The notes beneath the pieces were generated by a model that saw nothing but the letters and a program-made list of their open reading frames with translations, was not told the DNA's origin and did no database searches. Positions 24,169-32,943 of a DNA stretch of 64,000 bases are shown here, piece after piece. This DNA is from Curtobacterium sp. MCPF17_002 (GTDB lineage: Bacteria > Actinomycetota > Actinomycetes > Actinomycetales > Microbacteriaceae). The stretch covers positions 1,302,001 to 1,366,000 of the forward strand of contig NZ_CP126251.1 of assembly GCF_003234115.2 (NCBI RefSeq). The letters are read 5' to 3'. Both the position numbers and the translations under genes were made by a program. Position 1 is the stretch's first letter. Every line of letters begins with the position of its first letter.

Positions 24169-26058
24169 GTGCGCCGATCAACCAAGGCACTCCTCGCGAT
24201 CGTGACGGTCGCCGGTCTCGCGACCACGTTCCTCCAGGCCGGTGCCGACGCGGTACCAGCGCTCGCCGCGGGCACGACGTCCGCACCTGGCGGGGCCCTG
24301 ACCCACCAGGGCGGCGCGGCACCCACGCACCAGAACCCGATGGCGCTCGCGCTGCCCGACGGGCAGACGGCGGCGAGCTGCGCGGACCCGACCGTCATCC
24401 GCGGCGCCGGGCGCGACCGGAACTGGTACCTGTACTGCACGACCGACGCGCTGACCGCGAGCGAGCAGAACCCGGACGGTTCCCTCGTGCAGCACGGCGT
24501 GCCGACCTACCGGTCCACCGACCTCACCCACTGGACGTACGTGAACGACGCCTTCCCGACGAAGCCCGCATGGGTGGGGAACGCCAACGGCATCTGGGCC
24601 CCCGACGTCGTGTACCGCGCCGGCAGTCACGGCAGCGCCGGGACCTGGTACCTCTACTACGCCGCGTCGGACACCCCGACCGCGACGGCCCCCACCGGCG
24701 GTGGATCGGCAGTGGGCGTGGCGACGAGCTCCAGCCCGACCGGGCCGTGGACCGACTCCGGCGGACCCGTGGTCGCTCCGGGAGGGCGTTGGGAGTTCGA
24801 CCCGGAGGTCATCACCGACGGGGGGAGCACCTACGTGTACTTCGGCAGCTACTTCGGCGGCGTGAACGTCCGGCGTCTGACTGCCGACGGCCTGCGCTCC
24901 GACCCGTCGACGGAGCGGCAGATCGCGATCGACAACCGGTACGAGGGCGCGTACCTGATGCACCACGACGGGTGGTGGTACTTCATGGGATCCGCCACGA
25001 ACTGCTGCAACGGCGCCCTCACCGGGTACGGCGTCTTCGTCGCCCGATCCCGCAGCCCGCTCGGCCCGTTCACCGACCAGGACGGGGTCGCCATCACCAG
25101 CACCCGGGTCGGCGGCACACCGATGCTCGCGCAGAACGGGAACCGCTGGGTCGGGACCGGGCACAACACCGTCGTCACCGACTTCGCCGGGCAGGACTGG
25201 ATCGTCTACCACGCGGTCGACCGGAAGGACCCGTACTACGCGGGGCAGGCGACCTACACGAAGCGTCCGGTGCTCATCGACCCGCTCGACTGGGTACGGG
25301 GCTGGCCGGTGGTCCGCGGAGGCGCCGGACCCTCCGACACCGTGCAACCGGGCCCCGTGGCGCAGCCGGGGCAGCGGGCGACGTACCGCGCGTCGATCGC
25401 CACAGTGGACGTGCCGGGGCGGTTGATCCGCTCGGCCTCGACGTCGTTCGACGGCTCCGCGCTGCCACCCGCGCTCACCTGGACCCGCGAACCCGCCGCG
25501 TCGACCTGGACCGTCAGCGGCGGTGCGTTCCGCTGGCAGACGCAGGCCGCCGACATCCACCCGCCGGCGACGCCGCTCGCCTCGGTGCTCACCGAACCGG
25601 CGCCGCGCGGCGACTACGTCCTCCAGACGACCGTCGCCGTCGACACCCCGGCCACCGGCGACGGGGTGAACTACGTGCAGGGCGGGCTCATCGTGTACGG
25701 GGACGACGGCAATTACGTCCGCCTGACCTCGAACTCGATCTTCAACACGCGGCAGACGGAGTTCGGGAAGGAGGTCTCGCCGCAACCCGCGGGAGCGCCG
25801 AACTACGGGAACATGGTCGTCGGGCCGGTGGGGGACCGGACGACGCTGCGGATCGTGCACCGTGTCGTCGGCGGGGACGACCGGTACACCGCGTACACCA
25901 GCGTCGACGGTCGGCACTTCGTCCGGGGTGGGACCTGGACCGCGGACCTCGGGTCGAGCCCGCGGGTCGGGCTGATCTCGCTCGGTGGGGCGGGGTTCAC
26001 GAGCACGTTCGACGACCTGCGGGTGAGCACGGTGCGGACGGCGGACTCTGCGCGGTGA
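24169..26058 (+). CDS. Secreted GH43-like arabinanase/xylosidase
   Basis: The 629-residue protein has a signal peptide, then a five-bladed propeller typical of GH43/GH117-type enzymes: Cys-Ala-Asp-Pro-Thr-Val-Ile with the catalytic base Asp near residue 68, Gly-Ile-Trp-Ala-Pro-Asp-Val with the pKa-modulating Asp near 145, and a Phe-Asp-Pro-Glu-Val acid region near 208. The C-terminal 200 residues form a beta-sandwich (LamG/GH43 C-terminal domain-like). It would release arabinose or xylose from plant hemicellulose or pectin. I chose the GTG at 24169. Its stop codon lies in the stem of a 22-bp palindrome. Confidence 0.85.
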   Translation: MRRSTKALLAIVTVAGLATTFLQAGADAVPALAAGTTSAPGGALTHQGGAAPTHQNPMALALPDGQTAASCADPTVIRGAGRDRNWYLYCTTDALTASEQNPDGSLVQHGVPTYRSTDLTHWTYVNDAFPTKPAWVGNANGIWAPDVVYRAGSHGSAGTWYLYYAASDTPTATAPTGGGSAVGVATSSSPTGPWTDSGGPVVAPGGRWEFDPEVITDGGSTYVYFGSYFGGVNVRRLTADGLRSDPSTERQIAIDNRYEGAYLMHHDGWWYFMGSATNCCNGALTGYGVFVARSRSPLGPFTDQDGVAITSTRVGGTPMLAQNGNRWVGTGHNTVVTDFAGQDWIVYHAVDRKDPYYAGQATYTKRPVLIDPLDWVRGWPVVRGGAGPSDTVQPGPVAQPGQRATYRASIATVDVPGRLIRSASTSFDGSALPPALTWTREPAASTWTVSGGAFRWQTQAADIHPPATPLASVLTEPAPRGDYVLQTTVAVDTPATGDGVNYVQGGLIVYGDDGNYVRLTSNSIFNTRQTEFGKEVSPQPAGAPNYGNMVVGPVGDRTTLRIVHRVVGGDDRYTAYTSVDGRHFVRGGTWTADLGSSPRVGLISLGGAGFTSTFDDLRVSTVRTADSAR

Positions 26059-26113
26059 GATCGCACTTTCGCGGCCCTCGCCGGCCCCGTCGGCCGCGAA
26101 AGTGCGATCTCAC
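26055..26113. repeat. Family C palindrome at the GH43 stop codon
   Basis: Two 22-bp arms (26055-26076 and 26092-26113) are exact reverse complements with a 15-nt loop; they contain GAGATCGCACTT. The stem begins inside the last sense codon and covers the stop codon, so it can end transcription or block 3' exonucleases. Related elements are at 36579-36850. Confidence 0.85.
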
Positions 26114-26241
26114 GCGTCAGAAACCCGCCCCGAGGCGGCGTCCTCGCCCCCGTTGAGCCGGAGAACGAAGTCCGGTCGGCCCCCGCTCCGCCGCGATGCG
26201 ATGATGCATCGTTGCGTGCTGCTGCCGAGAACGAGGGTGTG

Positions 26242-27714
26242 ATGGGTCCGAGTGAAGGACACGAGGGGCGATCACCGCTCCTCGACGGGCGGTACCGCCT
26301 CGAAGCGGCGATCGGGCAGGGCGGGATGTCCGTCGTGTACCGCGGGGTGGACGAGAGCCTCCACCGCCCGGTCGCGATCAAGGTCTTCCACGCCGGCATC
26401 GTCGACATCGCCCGGCAGGAGGCCGAGCTCGGCGTCCTCGCCTCCCTCGAGCACCACAACCTCGTCAGCCTGCTCGACGCCGGCATCGTCACCGGCCAGG
26501 ACGGCACGCAGCAGCGCTTCATCGTGATGGCGCTCGTCGTCGGCCAGGACCTCGAGGCCCGACTGTCCGTCGGCCCGCTCGCGTCGCGGCACATCGCCGA
26601 GATCGGCTACGACATGGCCGAGGCGCTCCACTACATCCACGCCCACGGTGTCGTGCACCGCGACATCAAGCCGTCGAACATCCTGCTCGTCGACTACGGC
26701 AACGACTCCGACCGTGCCCGTGCCCGGCTGACGGACTTCGGCATCGCGCTCGCCGCAGGGGTCGAGCGGCTGACGGCCGACGGCGTGACGACGGGCACGG
26801 CCGCCTACCTCAGCCCGGAGCAGGCGCGCGGTGGCGACGTCGGGCCGGCGAGCGACGTGTACTCGCTCGGCCTCGTCCTGTTGCAGTGCTTCACCCGGCG
26901 CCGGGAGTTCCCCGGCTCACTGGTCGAGTCCGCCGTCGCACGGCTCTCCCGCGACCCCGTCGTCCCCGAGCCCCTGCCCGAGCACTGGAAGCAGCTGCTC
27001 CGCGCGATGACCGCGCAGGACCCGGCCGCGCGCCCACTCGGTGCCGAACTCGTCACGCTGCTGCGGGACGTCGTCATCGCCGAGACCTCCGGCAGCGACC
27101 ACGTCGTCGACCCCACGGTCGACACCGCGCCGATGCCCGCCGAGCCCCGGCCCGGCACCGACGCCGGCAGCACCGGCACCGGCACCGGCACCGGGACCCG
27201 CACCGGCACCGACCCCGACGCGGCCCGCCCCGCCACGCTCGACTCCCTACCCAACGAGTCCCTGCAGCGCACGACGGCGATGGCTGCCCGGCTCTTCGAC
27301 GCTCCGATCGCCCTGGTCGAGGTGCTCGACGAGGACCGCGAGTGGTCGCAGTCCTACATCGCCGAAGGTGTCGACGAGTCCGCACGGAGCATCAGCTTCC
27401 GGAACGGCTTCGCACCCGTGCCGATCCCGGTCGTCATCCCGGACGGCTCCACGCACCCGGAGATGCAGCACAGCCCGCTCGTCACCGGTCCGCTCGGCAT
27501 CCGGTTCTACGTCAGCGTGCCGCTGGTCAAGCACGACGGGACCGCGATCGGCACCCTCGCCGTGCTCGACACCCGTGCTCGCCAGGCGACCGAGGCGGAC
27601 CTCGAGAACCTCCGTGACCTGGCCGCGCTGGCCGTCACGCAGCTCGAGCTCCGGCAGGAGTCGCTCCGCACCACGAGCGAGTCCATCCCGCTCGGGCAGC
27701 GGACCGGCAACTAG
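26242..27714 (+). CDS. Soluble Ser/Thr protein kinase with C-terminal GAF domain
   Basis: The 490-residue protein has a complete PknB-type kinase domain (residues about 18-285): Gly-Gln-Gly-Gly-Met-Ser-Val-Val-Tyr loop, Val-Ala-Ile-Lys, His-Arg-Asp-Ile-Lys-Pro-Ser-Asn, Asp-Phe-Gly and Ser-Pro-Glu-Gln-Ala. A linker of Thr-Gly repeats (DNA 27164-27214) leads to a GAF domain (about residues 340-480; Leu-Phe-Asp-Ala-Pro-Ile-Ala-Leu-Val). No membrane helix or PASTA domain is present, unlike housekeeping PknB. A GAF ligand or redox signal could gate the kinase. It ends 3 nt before the convergent TPR gene. Confidence 0.9.
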   Translation: MGPSEGHEGRSPLLDGRYRLEAAIGQGGMSVVYRGVDESLHRPVAIKVFHAGIVDIARQEAELGVLASLEHHNLVSLLDAGIVTGQDGTQQRFIVMALVVGQDLEARLSVGPLASRHIAEIGYDMAEALHYIHAHGVVHRDIKPSNILLVDYGNDSDRARARLTDFGIALAAGVERLTADGVTTGTAAYLSPEQARGGDVGPASDVYSLGLVLLQCFTRRREFPGSLVESAVARLSRDPVVPEPLPEHWKQLLRAMTAQDPAARPLGAELVTLLRDVVIAETSGSDHVVDPTVDTAPMPAEPRPGTDAGSTGTGTGTGTRTGTDPDAARPATLDSLPNESLQRTTAMAARLFDAPIALVEVLDEDREWSQSYIAEGVDESARSISFRNGFAPVPIPVVIPDGSTHPEMQHSPLVTGPLGIRFYVSVPLVKHDGTAIGTLAVLDTRARQATEADLENLRDLAALAVTQLELRQESLRTTSESIPLGQRTGN

Positions 27715-27717
27715 CCG

Positions 27718-28266
27718 TCAGCCCTCGGTGAGCGCCGCCGCGTAGGCACGGACCGACCGGTTGTAGCGCGGCAGCGTCGGCTCGACAGCCTCGATCGCCA
27801 CGCGGAGGGCTTCGTCGTGCCGCCCGGCGCTGTGCAGCGCGAGCGCGAGGAACACCCGCGGCGCGGCACCGGTCGCCGGGTGCTCGGGGGCGTCTCGGAG
27901 CATCGCGATCGCTTCCTCGACACGACCGAGGTTCCTCAGGGTCGATGCGTGCTGCACGACGAGCTGCGCGGCGCGCACCGGGTCGACGTCCGCCAGACCG
28001 GCGGCCGTCGCGGCCGTGTAGTGCACGTCCGCCTCGGCCTCGTGCCCCGCGGAGTCGAGCGCCCCGCCCAGTTCGAACGCACCGAGCGCGGGGTGCGGTG
28101 CACGCGCCGCCAGGTCGCGCATGCGCGCGGTGCGCGCCGCGTCGTCGACGGTCTCGTCACTCCAGAGAGCGGCGATCTGGTGCTCCCAATCACCGGCCTG
28201 GAGGCGCGTCACATCTCCGCCACGCGCCTCCCGTCCGGTGGTGGTCGCGTCGTGCGTCTCGGTCAT
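27718..28266 (-). CDS. Tetratricopeptide-repeat protein
   Basis: The 182-residue soluble protein is helical with TPR-like units: Gly-Ala-Phe-Glu-Leu-Gly-Gly-Ala-Leu-Asp-Ser-Ala-Gly near residue 65, a second near 107 (Leu-Arg-Asn-Leu-Gly-Arg-Val-Glu-Glu-Ala-Ile) and a third near 143 (Leu-Ala-Leu-His-Ser-Ala-Gly-Arg-His-Asp-Glu-Ala). It probably mediates protein contacts. The ATG lies 7 nt after TACCCT (28279-28274), so it is leaderless. Codons 8-22 are formed by a family A palindrome (28201-28232), evidently absorbed into the gene. Confidence 0.78.
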   Translation of the reverse strand: MTETHDATTTGREARGGDVTRLQAGDWEHQIAALWSDETVDDAARTARMRDLAARAPHPALGAFELGGALDSAGHEAEADVHYTAATAAGLADVDPVRAAQLVVQHASTLRNLGRVEEAIAMLRDAPEHPATGAAPRVFLALALHSAGRHDEALRVAIEAVEPTLPRYNRSVRAYAAALTEG

Positions 28267-28379
28267 GCGGACCAGGGTAGTGGCGCGGACGGCGGGGCCG
28301 GCGTGGTCGTTGCGCGCGCGGCCTTGCGACGTCGCGGTTGTCGTACGACTGCGGCTTCGACGCTGGTTGCGCGCGGCGG

Positions 28380-30290
28380 TCAGCGCTGGGGGAGGAGGCC
28401 GTCGGCGACCGTCGCGCGGAAGGACCGCACGAGGGGGATGTCCGGGCGGACGAGGGCCGGCTGCTGCCAGGCGAGCGCGGAGCCGACGGCGGGGTACTCG
28501 GCGGCGCGGACGAACCACGGGTCGTGGTGGTCGAGCGCTTCGAGCCGGATCGAGGCCGGGCTGCCGTCGAAGACCGCTGACCACTCGACCCAGGGTGCGA
28601 CCGACCCGTGCACGGCGTCCTCGCCCTCCGCGTTGGCGGTGCGGACGGTGATGTCGTCGCAGGCGGCGAACCGCCAGAAGAACCCGCCGTAGCCCGCGCC
28701 GACCCGGCCGTTGCTGCCCGGGCCGCCGAGGTGGACCACGTGCGGGCCGGGGGAGCGGAACGACGACGACCAGGTCAGCTCCCAGCCGCTGTCGACCGTT
28801 CGCCACGCGAGGAGGCGGTCCTCGTGGAGGACCACCGCGCGGTCCGGCCCGCGCCAGACGAGCTCCTGCGTGGTCGTCCCACCGTGCTGCCCACCGTGCT
28901 GCTCGGCGTGCACGACCTCGACGCTGCCGTGGTCATCCCGCCAGACGTAGCCCTGGCCGTGCACGTACGTCCGACCACCCCAGCAGTTGACGCCCTCCAC
29001 GTCGGGGACGGCGAACCCGACACCGCAGTGCCAGTCGTGGTCGGCGGGGTGGTGCGCCGTGACGACGGAGCCGCCGAGCGTCCGGACGGGGTGCAGGTAC
29101 GGACGGGGGGAGGACGTGGCGATGGTGCCGGCGCCGTCACGTTCGGTGGCGACCTCCGCCCCGTCGACGCGCAGGACCTGCAGCACCTCGTCCGTGGCGG
29201 TGTGGGCCCAGGGGGCGCCGACCTCGGAGAACAGCGCGCGTTCGTCCGCCGCGCGGTCGACGATCGCCTCGATGTCGGTCACCAGCGGTCGTCGGTCGGG
29301 GCCCTCGCCCTCCCACGTCACCCAGGGGTGGTCGATCTGGACGGGTTCGGTGGCGCGGACGGCCTCGAGGACCTCGACGAACGCCCCCGTGGAGACGAGC
29401 GGCACGAGCAGCTCGTCGCCGGACGACCGGTGCGCGAGGAGGTTCTCGAGCAGGTCGGTCCGGCCCACGGCCTCGGTGACGCCGTCCACCGTGACCTCGT
29501 CCGACGTGTAGTGCAGGACCGCGCTGCCGGTCGTGCCGCGGACCCGCACGGTGGGGAGTACCTCGCTCGGCCCGCAGAGCGTGAGGGCGGCGGTCGCCTC
29601 GAGCCCGGCGGCCGAGGTGACCCGGACAGCCGAGGTGTCGTCACCGTCGATCGCGTTCGCCCGGTACAGCTCGACCTCGACCCGCGCGACGTCGGCCGCG
29701 CGACGGCAGCCGACCAACGCCAGGGCGGTCGCGACGGCGTGCGCGAGGGGGTTCGTGACGACGCCGTCGAGCACGTCGACCCCGCCGACCCGGCGCCGTC
29801 CGGCCCACCCGGAGCGGTCCCAGTACGCACGGCTCCGCGTCCAGGTGCCGACGGCGGCGGCGGAGCGGACCGTGCCGACGAGCGACCCGTCGCGGAAGGC
29901 GGGGAGCGCATCGGAGCCGAGACTCTGGAACCCGACCTGGACGACACGGCCGGTCCGGCGCTCGGCGTCGAGCAGGCTGGCGAGGGCCTCACGGGTGGTC
30001 ACCGGCGGCTTCTCGAGGAGGACGTCCGCGCCGGACTCGAGCGCGGCGACGGCGAGGGGCAGGTGCGCGCCGATCGGGGCCGCGATCACGACGACGTCGA
30101 CGGGACCGTGCTCGCGGGCGGCGACGACGTCGGTCGCGACGGGGCTGCCACCGTCCGTCGCGGCGCCGAGCGTGGGGTCGACGACGGCGGTCAGCGTGCA
30201 CACGCCCGAGGCGACCAGTCGGTCGATGTTCGCGCGGTGGTGCAGGCCGTACCCGCGCGCCCCGACGAGCACCACGCCCGGCAGGGTCAT
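28380..30290 (-). CDS. Gfo/Idh/MocA oxidoreductase fused to a PmoA (DUF6807) domain
   Basis: The 636-residue protein starts with a Rossmann domain (Val-Gly-Ala-Arg-Gly-Tyr-Gly near residues 9-15) and the Gfo/Idh motif Glu-Lys-Pro-Pro (near 95), with the usual C-terminal alpha/beta domain to about residue 335. The last 270 residues match the PmoA/DUF6807 family (His-Pro-Ala-Asp-His-Asp-Trp-His, then Gly-Val-Asn-Cys-Trp-Gly-Gly), usually a separate protein next to sugar oxidoreductases. It likely oxidises a sugar or sugar acid with NAD(P). It is last in the ABC-transporter operon, overlapping the gene before it by 4 nt. Confidence 0.82.
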   Translation of the reverse strand: MTLPGVVLVGARGYGLHHRANIDRLVASGVCTLTAVVDPTLGAATDGGSPVATDVVAAREHGPVDVVVIAAPIGAHLPLAVAALESGADVLLEKPPVTTREALASLLDAERRTGRVVQVGFQSLGSDALPAFRDGSLVGTVRSAAAVGTWTRSRAYWDRSGWAGRRRVGGVDVLDGVVTNPLAHAVATALALVGCRRAADVARVEVELYRANAIDGDDTSAVRVTSAAGLEATAALTLCGPSEVLPTVRVRGTTGSAVLHYTSDEVTVDGVTEAVGRTDLLENLLAHRSSGDELLVPLVSTGAFVEVLEAVRATEPVQIDHPWVTWEGEGPDRRPLVTDIEAIVDRAADERALFSEVGAPWAHTATDEVLQVLRVDGAEVATERDGAGTIATSSPRPYLHPVRTLGGSVVTAHHPADHDWHCGVGFAVPDVEGVNCWGGRTYVHGQGYVWRDDHGSVEVVHAEQHGGQHGGTTTQELVWRGPDRAVVLHEDRLLAWRTVDSGWELTWSSSFRSPGPHVVHLGGPGSNGRVGAGYGGFFWRFAACDDITVRTANAEGEDAVHGSVAPWVEWSAVFDGSPASIRLEALDHHDPWFVRAAEYPAVGSALAWQQPALVRPDIPLVRSFRATVADGLLPQR

Positions 30291-31963
30291 CGACCGGTGC
30301 CGATCCTGATGCGGGTCCGGCCGGGGGAGCGACCGGTGACCTGGACGTGCTCGCCGTCGGGTCGGTCCGTGCCGCCGAGGAACGCGTAGTCCTGCCCCGG
30401 CGCGTAGAACGCCGGCTGCTCCGGACCGCTGCCGTTGCCCGGCCCGAACGTGATCGACGAGGAGCCAGCGCGGTAGCGCCCGTCGCCCGCGACGAGGACG
30501 CGCTCCCGGGTCGCGGCGTCGGTGCTCACACCCGAGAAGGTACCCCCGGCGCGGAAGGTGAGTTGCAACGACCACGGCACGTCGGCGCCCTCGGTCACGA
30601 CGTCGAGCACGACCGCGTCGGGCGTGACGGCGACCTCGACCGTCGTGGTGAGCGAGACCCGGTCCTGGTCTCGTGCGTCGAAGGCCATCGACGCCGAGAA
30701 CCGTCCCTCGTCGCCGAGCTCGTACGCGCCGTCGCTCCGCCGGGCAGCGGTCGGCAGCGGCTGGTGGTAGCCGGCGGACACCGTCTCGGTGAGGCGGAAG
30801 CGCCCGTCCCCCAGGTCGTCCAGCACGGTCGGCCGGAAGGGGCCGAGGCCGAAGAACTCCCGCGACAGCCGGACGTCCGACAGCACGACGTCGCCCGCGA
30901 GGACGCGGAGGAACGTCGGGCTGTTGGCGAGGCCGGAGCGGACGTGACCGGTGGCGGGGACGTCCGACCCGGCGAACAGCACGACGCTCCGGTCGGCCTC
31001 GCGGACGTGCACGACTCGGGCAGCGGCGAAGTGCGCGGTCCCGAGGGGGAGCGGAGCCGCCTCGGGGAGTGGACGGGCGAGGATCGGGTCGGTCATGGCG
31101 CGGGCGGCGACGGCTCCCGGCTGCCACATCTCGGCGACCGCGGCCCGGGCGGCGACCGCGGCCAGGTCAGCACGCCCGTCGAGGACGGCGACGTGCCACA
31201 GCAGCGGAGCGAAGGCGCCGATGCCGAACGGCTTCGACTGGTCCTGCCGGCGGGACTGCACGGTCTCGACGGTGTCGTCGGGCAGGAGGAGCGCGAGCGT
31301 GGCGTCGAGGGACCGGCGGACCGGATCGAGCAGGGCCGGGCGTTCGAGCACCTCCGCGAGCACGAGGAACGACGGGCACGACACCGCCGCCGCGTAGTTC
31401 GGGCTCCGCTCCGACCAGAGGCCGTCCGCGTCGATGTCGGGCCCCTCGGCGAGCCACTCGTCGATCCGGGCGACGAGCGCGGCGTCCGGGTGGAGTCGGT
31501 GGATCCTGGCGAGTGCGGCCGCGATCTCCCACCGGTGGTTCGGCGTGTGCACGCCGCCGGTCAGGAGCGCCGGGGCCGCTCGCCGGACGATCGCGTCGAG
31601 GTCGTCAGCGAGTTCCGCCGCTGCCGGGACGGAGTCCCGGTAGGGGGCCAGCAGCTGGAGGGCGTCGCAGACGTCGTTGACGGTGAACGCCGAGTCCGGC
31701 GGCGAGAGCACGTTGTCACCGCCGACGAACGTGCCGCCCGGTGACTGCCGGGCCGCGAGGTGCCGGACCCAGCCGTGCGCGGTGGCGAGGTCCGGGTCGT
31801 GGTGATCCGTTCCTCCAGGCCCGCTCCGGACCCACGCACCGACCAAGGTGAGCGCGCGTGCCATCAGTTCACGGTGTTGGAGCGTCGCTGGGTCGTCGTC
31901 GGCGAGCCGGAGGCGGGCGGCCTCCGCGTCGGCGGCCGGGCCGACGGCGTCGAGGAAGCCCAT
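30287..31963 (-). CDS. Toroid polysaccharide-lyase-like protein (heparinase II/III-like)
   Basis: The 558-residue cytoplasmic protein has a helical N-terminal half (about residues 1-300) resembling an alpha/alpha toroid, with Asn-His-Arg-Trp-Glu near 133 and Arg-Ser-Pro-Asn-Tyr near 178, and a beta-sandwich C-terminal half, the arrangement of heparinase II/III-type lyases and related enzymes. I am not certain of the family. No signal peptide is present, so it would act on imported oligosaccharides. Both ends overlap neighbouring genes by ATGA, so it is tightly coupled to the permease and the oxidoreductase. Confidence 0.6.
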   Translation of the reverse strand: MGFLDAVGPAADAEAARLRLADDDPATLQHRELMARALTLVGAWVRSGPGGTDHHDPDLATAHGWVRHLAARQSPGGTFVGGDNVLSPPDSAFTVNDVCDALQLLAPYRDSVPAAAELADDLDAIVRRAAPALLTGGVHTPNHRWEIAAALARIHRLHPDAALVARIDEWLAEGPDIDADGLWSERSPNYAAAVSCPSFLVLAEVLERPALLDPVRRSLDATLALLLPDDTVETVQSRRQDQSKPFGIGAFAPLLWHVAVLDGRADLAAVAARAAVAEMWQPGAVAARAMTDPILARPLPEAAPLPLGTAHFAAARVVHVREADRSVVLFAGSDVPATGHVRSGLANSPTFLRVLAGDVVLSDVRLSREFFGLGPFRPTVLDDLGDGRFRLTETVSAGYHQPLPTAARRSDGAYELGDEGRFSASMAFDARDQDRVSLTTTVEVAVTPDAVVLDVVTEGADVPWSLQLTFRAGGTFSGVSTDAATRERVLVAGDGRYRAGSSSITFGPGNGSGPEQPAFYAPGQDYAFLGGTDRPDGEHVQVTGRSPGRTRIRIGTGR

Positions 31964-32943
31964 CAGTCCTTGAGACCCGCGTTGAGGTCCGCGCCGTTCA
32001 CGTACTTCTGGAACACCAGGTACAGGAGCAGCAGCGGGATGATCGAGATCACCGAGGCGCCGAGCAGGACCGTCCAGTTGACGTTCTCGGCCCCGACGAT
32101 GCTCTGCAAGGCGATCTGGATCGTGAACTGGTGCGGGTCGTTGAGGACCAGCAGCGGCCAGATGTAGTCGTTCCAGCGCCACTGGAACGAGAAGATCGCG
32201 AGCGTCAGCATGATCGGCCGGGAGATCGGCAGCATGATGCGCCAGAAGATCCCGAACTCGCTTGCACCGTCGATGCGGGCGGCCTCGACGAGGTCGTCCG
32301 GCACCGTGATGAAGAACTGCCGGAACATGAAGATGCCGGTCGCGGTGATGACCGACGGCACGATGATGCCGGCCAGCGAGTCGTACATGCCGAGGTCGCG
32401 GATCACGATGAACGTCGGCGCGAGGATGACCTCCGTGGGGAGCATCGTCGTCGCGAGGATGCAGACGAAGAACACCTTGAGCCACTTGTTGTCGTACTTC
32501 GCCAGGGCGTACCCGGTGGCGGCGCTCGCCAGGACGGTCAGGACCGTGGTGACGAGGGCGACGATGATCGTGTTGCCGAAGTACCGGGCGAAGTCGTAGC
32601 TCGACCAGGCCTCGACGAAGCCGCTGATCGACCACGTCTTCGGGAGCAGGGTGAGCGGGTACGAGAACAGTTCGCCGCCGGGCTTGAAGGCGCTCAGGAC
32701 GAACCAGAGGACCGGGAAACCGAACGCGATGATGAAGACCCAGAGGAGGGCGGTCGCCGCGATGGCCTTGGGGCGGGGCGGGCCCTGGTGGGCCTGCTTG
32801 CGGGCGCGCTTGGAGTTCGTGCGCGCCGTGGCCGTCGTGCCTCGGGTCGCTGTGCCCCGGGTGCCGGGGGTGCCCGGGGTGCCGGGGGTGCCCGGGGTGC
32901 CGGGGGTGCCCGGGGTGCCGGGTGCGGGCATGGTGGCGGTCAT
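31963..32943 (-). CDS. Carbohydrate ABC transporter permease (MalG type)
   Basis: The 326-residue inner-membrane protein has six helices and the CUT1 EAA loop Glu-Ala-Ala-Arg-Ile-Asp-Gly-Ala-Ser-Glu (near residue 230). Its cytoplasmic N-terminus carries an unusual run of Pro-Gly-Thr triplets (about residues 8-25), coded by 9-bp repeats at 32858-32929, which homologues lack. It overlaps both neighbours by 4 nt. With the MalF-type partner it forms the channel for an oligosaccharide; the ATPase is not in this operon and is probably a shared MsmK/MsiK-like protein encoded elsewhere. Confidence 0.92.
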   Translation of the reverse strand: MTATMPAPGTPGTPGTPGTPGTPGTPGTRGTATRGTTATARTNSKRARKQAHQGPPRPKAIAATALLWVFIIAFGFPVLWFVLSAFKPGGELFSYPLTLLPKTWSISGFVEAWSSYDFARYFGNTIIVALVTTVLTVLASAATGYALAKYDNKWLKVFFVCILATTMLPTEVILAPTFIVIRDLGMYDSLAGIIVPSVITATGIFMFRQFFITVPDDLVEAARIDGASEFGIFWRIMLPISRPIMLTLAIFSFQWRWNDYIWPLLVLNDPHQFTIQIALQSIVGAENVNWTVLLGASVISIIPLLLLYLVFQKYVNGADLNAGLKD

